A stretch of DNA of 64,000 bases from positions 1 through 64,000 of the forward strand of contig CALTTH010000007.1 of NCBI GenBank assembly GCA_943908365.1, in the 5' to 3' direction. A program made the position numbers and the translations under genes. Position 1 is the first letter of the stretch. Each line of letters opens with the position of its first letter. The notes below the pieces were generated by a model, which was not told where the DNA came from, ran no database searches, and worked only from the letters and a program-made list of their open reading frames with translations. Shown here one piece after another: positions 26,300 through 35,092 of the stretch. Origin of the DNA: an uncultured Hyphomicrobiales bacterium (GTDB lineage: Bacteria; Pseudomonadota; Alphaproteobacteria; Rhizobiales; Rhizobiaceae).

Positions 26300-26920
26300 T
26301 TAGTTTTCGACCGAACCGACAGCGAGGTCCTCGCCGTTCGTTATAGTGACCCAACGTCCGCTATTGAATGATGCCTGCCGCTTGAGGAATTTGTAAGACG
26401 TCTTGCTCCACAGCAAGACGTCTTCTTCAAGGTTGTCGAGGATGAAATCGCCCTGCGATGTCCGTACGGTCACAACGGCGTGGCCTTCGCCATCCGGCTT
26501 CAGAAGCACCGTCATGAGCAGGTCCGCCGCCGAAAAACCCTGCTCCATGAGCGTGCGACGCTTGAGCAACGCGTAGTCTTCACAATCGCCGGCGTCCGAG
26601 GGATAGGCCCAGACCTCGTCTTTGCCATAGAGGTCCTCGTCGGTGATCGGTGCGATGGCCGCGTTGACCGACGAGTTGATCTCGCGGATCACCTGCCACC
26701 CCCGCTCGGTGACCCGAGGCGGCGTTGTCGATCCGGACTTGATCGAGCACTCGTTCACGTACTGTTGGCAGAATTCGTAGTGGCCGATGGGCTGGGACGT
26801 TACGGAGCCAGTCTGCATCCATATCGATGTCACGGAAGGGGCGGGGATTGCCGAGCCTGCAGAAAACACAAACGCTGCGAGTGCGACCGCTGCATTTCCG
26901 ATTGTCCGCATTCCTGACAT
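26300..26920 (-). CDS. Transglutaminase-like cysteine proteinase (BTLCP)
   Basis: 206 residues from the ATG at 26920, with GGGGG-type purines upstream. Signal peptide about 5-27. Catalytic triad elements are GDCEDYALLKRR (Cys), GHAVVTV (His) and FILDN (Asp). Rhizobial BTLCP proteins are periplasmic and are often linked to surface or biofilm functions. A perfect TTAA-N7-TTAA lies 40 bases upstream. Confidence 0.88.
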   Translation of the reverse strand: MSGMRTIGNAAVALAAFVFSAGSAIPAPSVTSIWMQTGSVTSQPIGHYEFCQQYVNECSIKSGSTTPPRVTERGWQVIREINSSVNAAIAPITDEDLYGKDEVWAYPSDAGDCEDYALLKRRTLMEQGFSAADLLMTVLLKPDGEGHAVVTVRTSQGDFILDNLEEDVLLWSKTSYKFLKRQASFNSGRWVTITNGEDLAVGSVEN

Positions 26921-26959
26921 CGCAAGCCCCCAGATTTGGCAACAGCCCAAGTCGTATCG

Positions 26960-26975
26960 TTAACAAAGTGTTAAC
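26960..26975. promoter_or_regulatory. CtrA-type site (TTAA-N7-TTAA)
   Basis: TTAACAAAGTGTTAAC fits the alphaproteobacterial CtrA consensus TTAA-N7-TTAA exactly. It is placed 40 bases upstream of the BTLCP start. The remaining intergenic stretch to 27257 holds only the hairpin listed next. Confidence 0.5.
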
Positions 26976-27126
26976 GACCCAGCATGGGAGGAGTCAATCG
27001 AGGCCGGGGTAACATTTGCGCACGTGGTTAATAGGCAACGGCAAAGCCATTGCCGAGACCATGCCCGGCGGAACAGGCGAGGCGGTACAGATCCGCTGAA
27101 CTCCGGGCGACCTTATAGACCACGAA

Positions 27127-27158
27127 AGCGGGGCGAGCCATCGCTGGCTCGCCCCGCT
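27127..27158 (-). terminator. Strong hairpin downstream of the P-type ATPase
   Basis: Fourteen-base perfect arms (27127-27140 and 27145-27158) with loop TCGC. On the minus strand it is followed by TTTC. It lies 100 bases after the ATPase stop and is a likely rho-independent terminator, although the T-run is short. Confidence 0.6.
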
Positions 27159-27257
27159 GTCGGATGTCCAGCCTGTAAGCTGCAGGCGATGATATGGAGC
27201 CGCGTTCCCGGCTCCGCCAAATCGGATTTCGCATCCGCCCCGGCGGCAATGGCGGGG

Positions 27258-29516
27258 CTAGGCCGCAGGCGACCGCAACAGCCGCAGAGCGTTCATCGTC
27301 ACGAGTACCGTAGCTCCAGTGTCCGCCAGGATAGCTGGCCACAGACCCGTGACGCCGATAACGGTCGTCACCAGGAACACTGCTTTTAACCCGAGCGACA
27401 TCGTGATGTTCTGCCGGATGTTGGCCATCGTCCGCTTGGAAAGATCGATCATCGCCGCGATATCCGCGACGCGACCGTGCAGCACGGCGGCATCGGCGGT
27501 TTCCAGGGCGACGTCAGTGCCTCCGCCCATTGCGATGCCGACATCGGCCGCAGCAAGTGCGGGCGCGTCGTTGATGCCGTCTCCTACCTTGGCGACGATG
27601 AAGCCCTGCGACTTCAGTTCGCCAACGATGCGCTGCTTGTCTTCCGGCATCAGTTCGGCGCGCACCTCGATGCCGAGCTGCTTCCCGATGGCGGTGGCCG
27701 TGCGCGTGTTGTCGCCGGTTAGCATCACCGTCTTGATGCCTGCGTCCGTTAGCGCCTTGAGACCAGCCAGAGCATCTGGACGGGGTTCGTCGCGCATGGC
27801 GATTGCTCCGGCGAGAGTGTCGCCAATGATCAGCACGGAAACGGTCTTGCCTTCATCATTGAGCGCAGTGATGCGCGCCTGGTGCTCTGCAGGAAGCGGC
27901 ACACGTTCGCCAGCCGCCTTGGGCGATCCGAGGAACACTTCGCTGCCATCGACAGAAGCCGTGACGCCTTTGCCACCCAATGCTTTCGCATCGGTGACGT
28001 GGGGCACCGCGACATTTTCGTCGGCTGCCTTTCCGAGAATGGCGATCGCGAGGGGGTGGCTGGATCCGGTCTCCAGGGCAGCCGCATATTTCAGAACATC
28101 CGCCTCGTTGCGGTCGAACGCGATGATGTCGGTGACCTTCGGCTTGCCTGCGGTGAGCGTGCCGGTCTTGTCCAGAGCGATCGCCGTGACTTTACCGATG
28201 TTCTCGAGTACAGCACCGCCCTTCAAGAGTAGCCCGCGACGGGCCCCCGACGACAGCGATGCGGCGATCGCCGCCGGCGTCGAGATGACGAGGGCGCAGG
28301 GGCAGCCGATCAGCAGGATCGCCAGACCCTTGTAGACCCATTCGCCCCAAACGCCCCCAAAGAGCAAAGGCGGGATGATCGCGACGAGAGCGGCAACCAC
28401 GACCACGCCGGGCGTATAGTATTTTGAGAAACGGTCAATGAACCGCTCCGTGGGTGCCTTGGACTCCTGGGCTTCCTCAACCAGCTTGACGACGCGTGCT
28501 ATGGTATTGTCAGAGGCGGCCGCGGTGACGCGCAGGCGGAGCGCCGCGTCGATATTGACTGTACCCGCAAATGTGTTGGCCTCGACACCCTTACGCACTG
28601 GCGTGCTTTCGCCCGTGACCGGAGATTCGTCGATCGATCCTTCACCGGATACAATCACGCCGTCGGCCGGAATTCGGTCGCCGGGGCGCACGAGGATAAT
28701 GGCACCCACAGCGAGGCTGTCCGCAGGGACTTCGCGGGTCTGGCCGTTTTCTTCCAAAAGAGCCGTCTTCGGCACCAGAGCCGTCAGCGCCTGAATGCTC
28801 GCTCGCGCCCTTCCAGCAGCCACACCCTCCAGCAGTTCGCCGACTAGGAAGAGGAAAACAACTGCGGCAGCTTCTTCGCCCGCATCGATGAATACGGCCC
28901 CGATGGCCGCGATGGTCATTAACATCTCGATGGAGAACGGCGTACCCGCCATCGCCGCCATGATGGCGCGGCGCGCTATCGGGACAAGGCCGACCAGCAT
29001 CGCGGCGATGAACGCGTACGAGGCGATCGACGGCACGAGCTGCCCCACAGCATAGGCGGCGACCAGTGCCGCGCCGCACGCGATCGTCAGTCTGCCCTTC
29101 TTGCTCTGCCACCAGGAACCGTCCGTCGGCCCGTGATCATGGCCGTGCAGGCCTTCCACTTTTTCCGCAGACGCTGGCTTCTTGTGGTCGTGCCCGTCGT
29201 GGTCACCGTGATCGTGGCCAGAATGATCATGTCCGGCATGGTTGTCGTGGTCGTGCTTGCCTGGGGCCTGCGTTGCCGCGGCCGCCTTCGTGCTTGTCAG
29301 CGGTGCGACTGGGTAGCCGAGGCCTTTGACCTTTTTCGTGATCGCGTCGAGGTCGCTGGTGTCGTCATGGTGGATGGTCATTGTGCCTGCGGTGACGGAC
29401 ACGGAAACGTCCGACACACCCGGCATGCGCCGCACGGCCGTGTCGATCTTTGATGCGCAGCTTGCGCAATCCATTCCCTCAACCCGGTACCGGGACTGCG
29501 TTGCGTTCGTTGTCAT
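27258..29516 (-). CDS. Zn/Cd/Pb-translocating P1B-type ATPase (ZntA/CadA-like)
   Basis: 752 residues from the ATG at 29516 (AAGGAG upstream). One HMA domain with GMDCASC (Cys17, Cys20). A His-rich linker spans about 88-127 (KHDHDNHAGHDHSGHDHGD and onward). Eight membrane segments, metal-site CPC near residue 408, phosphorylation site DKTGT near 450, SSHPLA, TGDN and GDGINDAPAL. It pumps divalent soft metals out of the cytoplasm using ATP. MerR-type promoter E lies directly upstream. Confidence 0.95.
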   Translation of the reverse strand: MTTNATQSRYRVEGMDCASCASKIDTAVRRMPGVSDVSVSVTAGTMTIHHDDTSDLDAITKKVKGLGYPVAPLTSTKAAAATQAPGKHDHDNHAGHDHSGHDHGDHDGHDHKKPASAEKVEGLHGHDHGPTDGSWWQSKKGRLTIACGAALVAAYAVGQLVPSIASYAFIAAMLVGLVPIARRAIMAAMAGTPFSIEMLMTIAAIGAVFIDAGEEAAAVVFLFLVGELLEGVAAGRARASIQALTALVPKTALLEENGQTREVPADSLAVGAIILVRPGDRIPADGVIVSGEGSIDESPVTGESTPVRKGVEANTFAGTVNIDAALRLRVTAAASDNTIARVVKLVEEAQESKAPTERFIDRFSKYYTPGVVVVAALVAIIPPLLFGGVWGEWVYKGLAILLIGCPCALVISTPAAIAASLSSGARRGLLLKGGAVLENIGKVTAIALDKTGTLTAGKPKVTDIIAFDRNEADVLKYAAALETGSSHPLAIAILGKAADENVAVPHVTDAKALGGKGVTASVDGSEVFLGSPKAAGERVPLPAEHQARITALNDEGKTVSVLIIGDTLAGAIAMRDEPRPDALAGLKALTDAGIKTVMLTGDNTRTATAIGKQLGIEVRAELMPEDKQRIVGELKSQGFIVAKVGDGINDAPALAAADVGIAMGGGTDVALETADAAVLHGRVADIAAMIDLSKRTMANIRQNITMSLGLKAVFLVTTVIGVTGLWPAILADTGATVLVTMNALRLLRSPAA

Positions 29517-29543
29517 GGGCGGCTCCTTGCTATCGTGACTGAC

Positions 29544-29574
29544 TGCATACATGCTCTAGCGGCTAGAGGTGCAA
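29544..29574 (-). promoter_or_regulatory. MerR-type promoter E (P-type ATPase)
   Basis: On the minus strand: TTGCAC, 19-bp spacer with CTCTAG-CCG-CTAGAG then CATG, TATGCA. Nearly superimposable on promoter D. The remaining stretch from 29575 to 29834 shows no gene I can support. Confidence 0.8.
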
Positions 29575-29834
29575 GAGAAAAATTCAACCGTTCCGGTGGG
29601 CGCTGGCAATTTCGAGAGCCGCGCTACAATCGCGAAGGAATCACCGTCAATTCACCGATCCTGAAGTTTTCGAAGGCATTACCAATAAGCTCGCGGGTGC
29701 GATGCATCTGGACCTCGTCGAGGACCTATACCAAAGGAGAATGCACAGGCTCGCCTCAAAAACGATTTCGCAAGGGGTTTCCTATAGCGTTTAGGCTGAA
29801 TGCGCGAAAAGGTCATGTCAACGAGGGATAAGTC

Positions 29835-30476
29835 ATGCATAGATCAAGCTCTGCGACCCAGACAGCATTTACAAGTTTCGGTGACGCAACAGCCTTTTCG
29901 AAGGCCGGGCACAATGGGTCTGCGGAAATGGCAGTTCTCCTGTCGTGGATTCAATCTTACCTAATGACGAGCCACGCTGAATTAGGTCGTACGGGAGCCG
30001 TTTGCCCTTTTACAAAGCAAGCCGCAAAACTCGACACAATACGCGTCACTTTATCGCAAGCTGAGATCTCGCGGGAGCACGACATCTTTTTGCTTGTGCG
30101 GAGCGCTTTTAGCACACTGAACGATATCCCGGCACAAAAGGGGATGGAGCATTTTCGGACGGTCATTATGGGTTTCCCCGCTTTTGACGGCGACGAAGGT
30201 CTCGCAGCATTAAAGCGAATACAGCGTGCTCACCGAACCTATTCACTGGCGCGCGGACGGATGATCGGCTTGATGCATGCAACTTCCGAAGACCAAGGGC
30301 TTTGGAACCCGGATTTTCGTCCGTTGCGTTCGCCCATGCCCGTCCTAGCAATCAGGCATATGGTTGAACAAGACGCGCCGTTCGCAGCACTTCACCCAGC
30401 ACTTTTGCTGGCATATCTGGCACGCTTTCCTCTCAAAGGCACGCGACGTTTGACTGCTCATTGGCGCGGAAATTAG
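29835..30476 (+). CDS. DUF6875-like protein
   Basis: 213 residues, no signal peptide. AVCPFTKQAAKLDTIRV in the first third, FRTVIMGFPAF in the middle and PDFRPLRSPMPVLAIRHMVEQDAPF near the end look like the DUF6875 family as I remember it. Function unknown. Its stop overlaps the first base of the next gene's GTG, so the two genes are coupled. Confidence 0.65.
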   Translation: MHRSSSATQTAFTSFGDATAFSKAGHNGSAEMAVLLSWIQSYLMTSHAELGRTGAVCPFTKQAAKLDTIRVTLSQAEISREHDIFLLVRSAFSTLNDIPAQKGMEHFRTVIMGFPAFDGDEGLAALKRIQRAHRTYSLARGRMIGLMHATSEDQGLWNPDFRPLRSPMPVLAIRHMVEQDAPFAALHPALLLAYLARFPLKGTRRLTAHWRGN

Positions 30477-31660
30477 TGGTGACAACATACACCAACCCAA
30501 CTGCTTCCGCCGATACGGTTGAACACGGACCAATGGGCATTCGGATCCATGTTTTAAAAGGCGTCAAAGAGTTTAACGATCTCAGGGCAGAATGGGATGA
30601 GCTGTACAAACGCGCGGCGAAGCCGCACCATGTATTTCAATCCCATACATTTCTGCGGCACTGGATCGAATGTTATCTGGGTGACGAAGCGCGATTGGTC
30701 GTTATATGCGGATGGCTAAAAAACCAGTTGGCTATGGCGTGGCCCTTGGTCATCAGGCGCAAGATGGGAGTAGACATTGTGACCTTCATGGGCGCCCCGG
30801 TCGCTCAAATTTTTGATGTCTTGGTCGAAGATCATGAAGAGAGGAGTTTGCTGCTTAATAAAGGATGGAAAGCGCTCTTGGCACTTGAGGCAGATGTGTT
30901 CGTCGGAAACAATATCCGACAGGACACGCTGATACATTCCTGCGAGGTAATGTCTCCAGTTGAGCTTCCAGGTAGAACGACGGCTCCCTACGCGATGTTG
31001 TCCATTCGCGTGGAAGGCGAAGATCCGGGCAGAGCATACTCCGCGCGAGAACGTTCGAACTACCGTCGCCGACTACGTCGCGCCGGTGATTTCGGGCAGA
31101 TAAGTTTCAGTTCATTGCAGCCCGGAGCAGAAGCATCCGTGACGGCGTGCAAAGCAATATCGTTTAAGAACCGCTCGCTACTCAAGAAATCAATATGGTC
31201 ACCAACGGTCAGCGATCCAAAGTTCAGGCTTTTTTTTGAGCGCCTCGCAACTGACCCGGATGCCGCGTTGAGAGTGTCCACGATCAACTGCGACGGAACC
31301 GAGATTGGGGTGGAACTTTCATTCGACTGCAATGGTCACACGTTCGGTCATGTACTTGCAACTGATCCAGACAAATCCTTGGAAGGTATCGGCAGCGTTC
31401 TCATACTCCGCGCATTCATTTCAGCGGCAGCTCGAGGAACACACACGTTCGAAATGATGGCACCAGCAGATCAATACAAGATGCAACATGCTGACGGAGA
31501 AATTTCAGTGTCCCATCTCGCTGTCGCCTTCACAATGAAAGGAAGGCTATACCGCAATATCTATCTTAAGCATGTTCAGCCAGTTGCCAAAACACTCGCA
31601 AAGAGGTGGATTTCACCTCTCGTTGCTCGAAGACTACGCGCGCGTCCAGCACGCGACTAG
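30476..31660 (+). CDS. GNAT-like acetyltransferase (CelD/BcsL, FemAB-like fold)
   Basis: 394 residues from the GTG at 30476; a TTG at 30461 is possible. The pattern is that of the acetyltransferases annotated as involved in cellulose biosynthesis: FNDLRAEWDELYKRAAKPHHVFQS at the N-terminus and, in the second GNAT-like half, NCDGTEIGVELSFDCNGHTFGHVLATDPDKSLEGIGSVL. It is probably cytoplasmic and transfers an acyl or aminoacyl group in envelope or polysaccharide synthesis. The specific substrate is unknown. Confidence 0.75.
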   Translation: MVTTYTNPTASADTVEHGPMGIRIHVLKGVKEFNDLRAEWDELYKRAAKPHHVFQSHTFLRHWIECYLGDEARLVVICGWLKNQLAMAWPLVIRRKMGVDIVTFMGAPVAQIFDVLVEDHEERSLLLNKGWKALLALEADVFVGNNIRQDTLIHSCEVMSPVELPGRTTAPYAMLSIRVEGEDPGRAYSARERSNYRRRLRRAGDFGQISFSSLQPGAEASVTACKAISFKNRSLLKKSIWSPTVSDPKFRLFFERLATDPDAALRVSTINCDGTEIGVELSFDCNGHTFGHVLATDPDKSLEGIGSVLILRAFISAAARGTHTFEMMAPADQYKMQHADGEISVSHLAVAFTMKGRLYRNIYLKHVQPVAKTLAKRWISPLVARRLRARPARD

Positions 31661-32027
31661 GATCGAGTGGTGGAGAGCCGGAAACCATCGTGTCGACAGG
31701 GCAAAACCGGAAAATCAGAATCTTTTGCGAGCCGCAATTGATGCTGATTGTTCGCACTAGCATTACCCCGCAGCGCCGCACCGCTTGATGTGCACATTTC
31801 TCGATATGCGCAGTGGGTTTGCAAGCATGTCTATTTGCAAGGTAAGTAGGGTCTTGCCAAAGACCTTCGCTGGCTGGTCAAACGGCTACACCGCCACGTG
31901 TTGCCCGTCCCGATGATCCGTTACGTCTCATTGCACATGCGGACAGCGAAAGGGAAAAACGCGACGTTTGCGACAAGAGCCAACTGAGGCCAACAGCCCA
32001 TCTTTGCCGAATGATCGGTATGAACTT
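31661..32027. other. Gene-poor stretch
   Basis: No convincing open frame is seen. Bases 31670-31690 resemble 16489-16505 (both encode GEPETIV in one frame), perhaps a shared remnant of an old mobile or coding segment. Confidence 0.4.
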
Positions 32028-32102
32028 GGAGGCCCCGCCTGGACTTGAACCCGGATCGGCTGCGAACGAAGCATCTGCTCTCGCGTTGAGCTACAAGGGC
32101 CC
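32028..32102 (-). tRNA. Degenerate tRNA-like sequence, anticodon loop CGT (Thr-like)
   Basis: The minus strand folds as a tRNA with an encoded CCA end. Acceptor GGCCC pairs with GGGCC; the D stem is GCTC/GAGC, the anticodon loop TTCGTTC, and the T loop TTCAAGT. Faults: one mismatch in the anticodon stem, one in the T stem, a mismatched last acceptor pair, an extra base after the acceptor, and no GG in the D loop. It is either a decayed or an unusual plasmid tRNA. The bases from 32103 to 32347 show nothing else. Confidence 0.45.
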
Positions 32103-32347
32103 TCAAATCTTACATCGCTCAAGCGGCATAATCGTACAAGCAATTCGTCGGGCTATGGTTACCGGCGAAGGAACCACCGCTATCGTAACATCGTACGTCG
32201 ACGGCTAGGTTTAAATAACAGGGTTCAGGCCCCGACGCTGTCACTAAGCACTACGAAGTTCTAATTGAAATACTTTATATGATACCGCCTCTCTATCATT
32301 CGGATTTGTGGTAACTCGCCTCTATCGCCACCGGTCTCGAGAGATTA

Positions 32348-32620
32348 ATGATCCGCTTCCTCACACGATGGCTCGCACATCGCCGGGCAATACGGCGGCG
32401 ATGGCAAGCTGATGCCAGGCTTCTCGCAATTTCGGATCCAGCCGGGTCCTACTACGAAGCACAGCGCCGTGCGTTCCATAGCCGGTCCAGTGGCGATCTC
32501 GACGAGTTCTGGCACTGGTCGAAAGTCGCCAGCGAGATAGCCCGGATAGGGCCACGCGCTGAGATGGACTTCGCTGTTCTCAAAGCCTTGTCCGATCAGG
32601 AGAAAGCCGGCCGTCGCTGA
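32348..32620 (+). CDS. Small basic hypothetical protein
   Basis: 90 residues, strongly basic N-terminus (MIRFLTRWLAHRRAIRRRW), then an acidic/aromatic middle (DLDEFWHWSKVASEIAR). Composition and codon use fit a real gene. No known family and no membrane segment. Confidence 0.5.
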   Translation: MIRFLTRWLAHRRAIRRRWQADARLLAISDPAGSYYEAQRRAFHSRSSGDLDEFWHWSKVASEIARIGPRAEMDFAVLKALSDQEKAGRR

Positions 32621-32897
32621 CTGGTGGGCTGGTCAAACAGATGCTCGGCAACAAATGCTGAGCTGGCTTCCGTGAACCATCTCTGCCGGATACCTCAATT
32701 TCCGCCGAAGCAAACCAATCCCGCTCTTTATGGATGGCGTCCTGGACCATGTCCGGATCTCCGTCGATCAACCCACTATCGGGGTCGGCTAGCAAGCTGC
32801 CGCCGCTTGTCTTCGACTGCGCGGTGATCGCGACCGTCCCCGGTCCTTTGAGGAGCCATCGAGCGGGATTGGCCCGCTCCGGACGGAGGTTTCTCAC

Positions 32898-33065
32898 ATG
32901 GCACAGGATCTTGCACTCGCCCAAAGCCACGCATTTTCGCTTTCCCGCATCCTCATGGTTCCCGTCACACTGTTCAAATCCGGAGACGAATTCGGCGTCC
33001 TTCCGTCCGACGAACTCGATGACGAAGACGATCTTGAGATCGTGCATGAATATGCGCCGTTCTAG
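32898..33065 (+). CDS. 55-residue acidic hypothetical protein
   Basis: The sequence starts MAQDLALAQSHAFSLSRIL, continues VTLFKSGDEFGVLPSDELDDEDD and ends EYAPF. AGG lies upstream of the ATG at 32898. Good third-position GC bias and a very acidic C-terminal half suggest a real small protein. Its stop codon touches the repeat that may mark the left end of the RIT element. Confidence 0.55.
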   Translation: MAQDLALAQSHAFSLSRILMVPVTLFKSGDEFGVLPSDELDDEDDLEIVHEYAPF

Positions 33066-33083
33066 ATTATGCTCAGCCCACGA

Positions 33084-33111
33084 GCAGCTGCCCGGATGAG
33101 CGGGCGGCTGC
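33084..33111. terminator. Hairpin at the left end of the RIT element
   Basis: Arms 33084-33094 and 33101-33111 pair 10 of 11 bases with a 6-base loop. It lies just beyond the third recombinase stop. No T-run is seen, so its role as a terminator is uncertain. Confidence 0.4.
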
Positions 33112-33132
33112 CGGCAGACAAGCAGCACATAA

Positions 33133-34137
33133 TCAGAGCGATTGCAGGAAGTGCATAAGCTTGTCAGGCGGCCGATAGCGTATGCCAGTTGCGGTGACCG
33201 GCTGAAGCCGGCTGAGTGCCTCCTCCTTCATTGCAAGATCGGCCTCCATATAGATATGCGTTGTGCTTGTGTCCTCGTGCCCGAGCCAAAGCGCGATCAC
33301 AGTAAGGTCGACGCCGGACTGCAGCAGGTGCATTGCGGTCGTATGCCGGAAGGTATGTGGCGATATCGGTTTCGCCTTGACCGATGGAATGTCCCGGCCG
33401 GCAGTATCGACGGCGAGGTCGAGGCGTTGCCTTACGCTGGAGCGGGATAGCCGACCGCCTGAACTATTGGGAAAGAGATACGCGTCCGGCCGACAATCAC
33501 GGAGATCCTGTATCCATCGCTTTAGGGTTCTTGCGGTTTCATTCCAGAGCGGCACGCTTCGGCGCTTCCGTCCCTTCCCATGCAGGTGAACGACCGGTGC
33601 AGTCTCCAGAATGACACTGCCGACCTGAAGGTTGATGGCCTCGGACACGCGTGCGCCGGTGTTGTAGAGGAACGCGAACAGCGCTCGGTCCCGGCGGCCG
33701 GCCCAGGTTTTTGGATCAGGTGCATTGATGATCGCGTGAACTTCGGGCCGGGTGAGATAGCCGAGCACAGGCTTATCGTGCCGCTTCTGCGGGACGGCGA
33801 GGCTGCGCTCAATCACCGCCAAGGCGGTTAGATCCTCGTGTGCGGCATATTTGAGGAATACGCGGATGGCGGAGAGGCGGGCGTTTCTGCTCCTGACGCT
33901 ATTGGCCCGTTCACGCTCAAGGTGGTCCAAGAAGGCCAGGATTAGGTCGGCGTTGAGGTCGGGCAAGGTCACGTCGGTCGGGGATTTCCCGATCCGCTTC
34001 TCCGCGAAGGCCAGCAGTAGCTTGAACGTATCCCGATAGGCCGCGACCGTGCAGGGGCTCACCGCTCGTTGCTGGCGCAGATGATCCACGAAGAAACGCT
34101 GCAGCAGGGTTGGAAAGGAAGGCGCGGTGTCAGTCAT
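33133..34137 (-). CDS. Tyrosine recombinase, third of RIT trio
   Basis: 334 residues from the ATG at 34137, overlapping the second recombinase stop by eight bases. Core-binding SAM-like domain at the N-terminus (FFVDHLRQQRAVSPCTVAAYRDTF). Catalytic region: TGARVSEAINL (first Arg), SPHTFRHTTAMHLL (His-x-x-Arg), LGHEDTSTTHIYMEAD (His and Tyr). It cuts and joins DNA at the element ends, probably together with the other two. Confidence 0.92.
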   Translation of the reverse strand: MTDTAPSFPTLLQRFFVDHLRQQRAVSPCTVAAYRDTFKLLLAFAEKRIGKSPTDVTLPDLNADLILAFLDHLERERANSVRSRNARLSAIRVFLKYAAHEDLTALAVIERSLAVPQKRHDKPVLGYLTRPEVHAIINAPDPKTWAGRRDRALFAFLYNTGARVSEAINLQVGSVILETAPVVHLHGKGRKRRSVPLWNETARTLKRWIQDLRDCRPDAYLFPNSSGGRLSRSSVRQRLDLAVDTAGRDIPSVKAKPISPHTFRHTTAMHLLQSGVDLTVIALWLGHEDTSTTHIYMEADLAMKEEALSRLQPVTATGIRYRPPDKLMHFLQSL

Positions 34138-35092
34138 CGAGGTCGCCTCCGACGATAGCCGCATCTTCGAAGCGACTGCCGGCAATCGCCATGAGCTCGG
34201 GCACACTCTCGATATACCAATAGGTATCGCGTAAATTGACGTGCCCGACATAAGTGGACAACATCATCATCGCGGCATCGATCTCGGCTCCACTCTGCTG
34301 CCAGAGGATAAGCCGGCGACATATGAAGCTGTGGCGAAGGTCATGGATGCGCACTAACGGATGGCCACCGCGCGGCCGGATCCCCAATCTCTGGGTAATC
34401 CGGAACCAGGCATGCCAGGCGTTCATGTAGGTCAGCATCTTGCCGGACAGTTCGCTCAAGAAGACCGGATCGGTCGGGCTGGATGGGAATATCGCGTTTC
34501 GTCGATCAAGAAAATTTTCGAGCGCGGCAACCGAGGTCGGGTGGAGGGCGACAAGGCGCTGACGTCCATATTTCGCTTCCCGGACTAAAATCTGCGCCGC
34601 TTCAAGATCCAGATCGCGGAGCTGGAGACTGAGCGCTTCTGATATCCGGAGGCCGGTCGCAGCCAGCAGCCCGACCAGGGCGGGCATCATGAGCGTCCCG
34701 GCGGCCTGAACACGGCGAATATGATGCGCCTCGGCGATGATGGCCGTGATCTCTTCGATAGTAAAGATATGCGGGGCAAGCCGACGTTTCGTGCGACCGA
34801 AGGGGTTGGTGGCTGGGAAAGTGGTTTCGCCGTACTCTGCCGCGAGAAAGGTGGCGAATGGCCTCAACACCTCCAGGCGTTTTGCCCAGGTGAAGGGGTC
34901 GGCAATAGTCGCGTTGGCCTTTGCCCAGCGGAGCGCGATATCGGGAGAGAGGGTGCCTTCGTGTCCTCTGTCGTCGGCATACCGGGCAAAGGAGATGATC
35001 TGCCTCCCCGCAGTTTTCAGCTTGAAGCCAAGGTTTCGGCGGTAAGCGAGGTAGGTCTCGGCGCGAGACAGCATCGTTGTTGATCCAGTCAT
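34130..35092 (-). CDS. Tyrosine recombinase, second of RIT trio
   Basis: 320 residues from the ATG at 35092, in an ATGA overlap with the first recombinase stop. Catalytic residues: TGLRISEALSL, RIHDLRHSFICRRL, YVGHVNLRDTYWYIES. The start upstream at 35110 is less likely because the coupled ATG fits the RIT layout. All catalytic residues appear intact. Confidence 0.92.
   Translation of the reverse strand: MTGSTTMLSRAETYLAYRRNLGFKLKTAGRQIISFARYADDRGHEGTLSPDIALRWAKANATIADPFTWAKRLEVLRPFATFLAAEYGETTFPATNPFGRTKRRLAPHIFTIEEITAIIAEAHHIRRVQAAGTLMMPALVGLLAATGLRISEALSLQLRDLDLEAAQILVREAKYGRQRLVALHPTSVAALENFLDRRNAIFPSSPTDPVFLSELSGKMLTYMNAWHAWFRITQRLGIRPRGGHPLVRIHDLRHSFICRRLILWQQSGAEIDAAMMMLSTYVGHVNLRDTYWYIESVPELMAIAGSRFEDAAIVGGDLDD

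Noticed and set aside
16489..31693. Similar GEPETIV-encoding segments at 16489 and 31670
   Set aside because: Short, partial match with no surrounding similarity; I cannot support a repeat family.
31921..32208. Short frames over the tRNA-like sequence
   Set aside because: They are translations of the tRNA-like element, a common annotation artefact.
31872..32638. Direct repeat GGCTGGTCAAAC at 31872 and 32627 as possible att sites
   Set aside because: Only 12 bases, no integrase-bounded element between them, probably chance.
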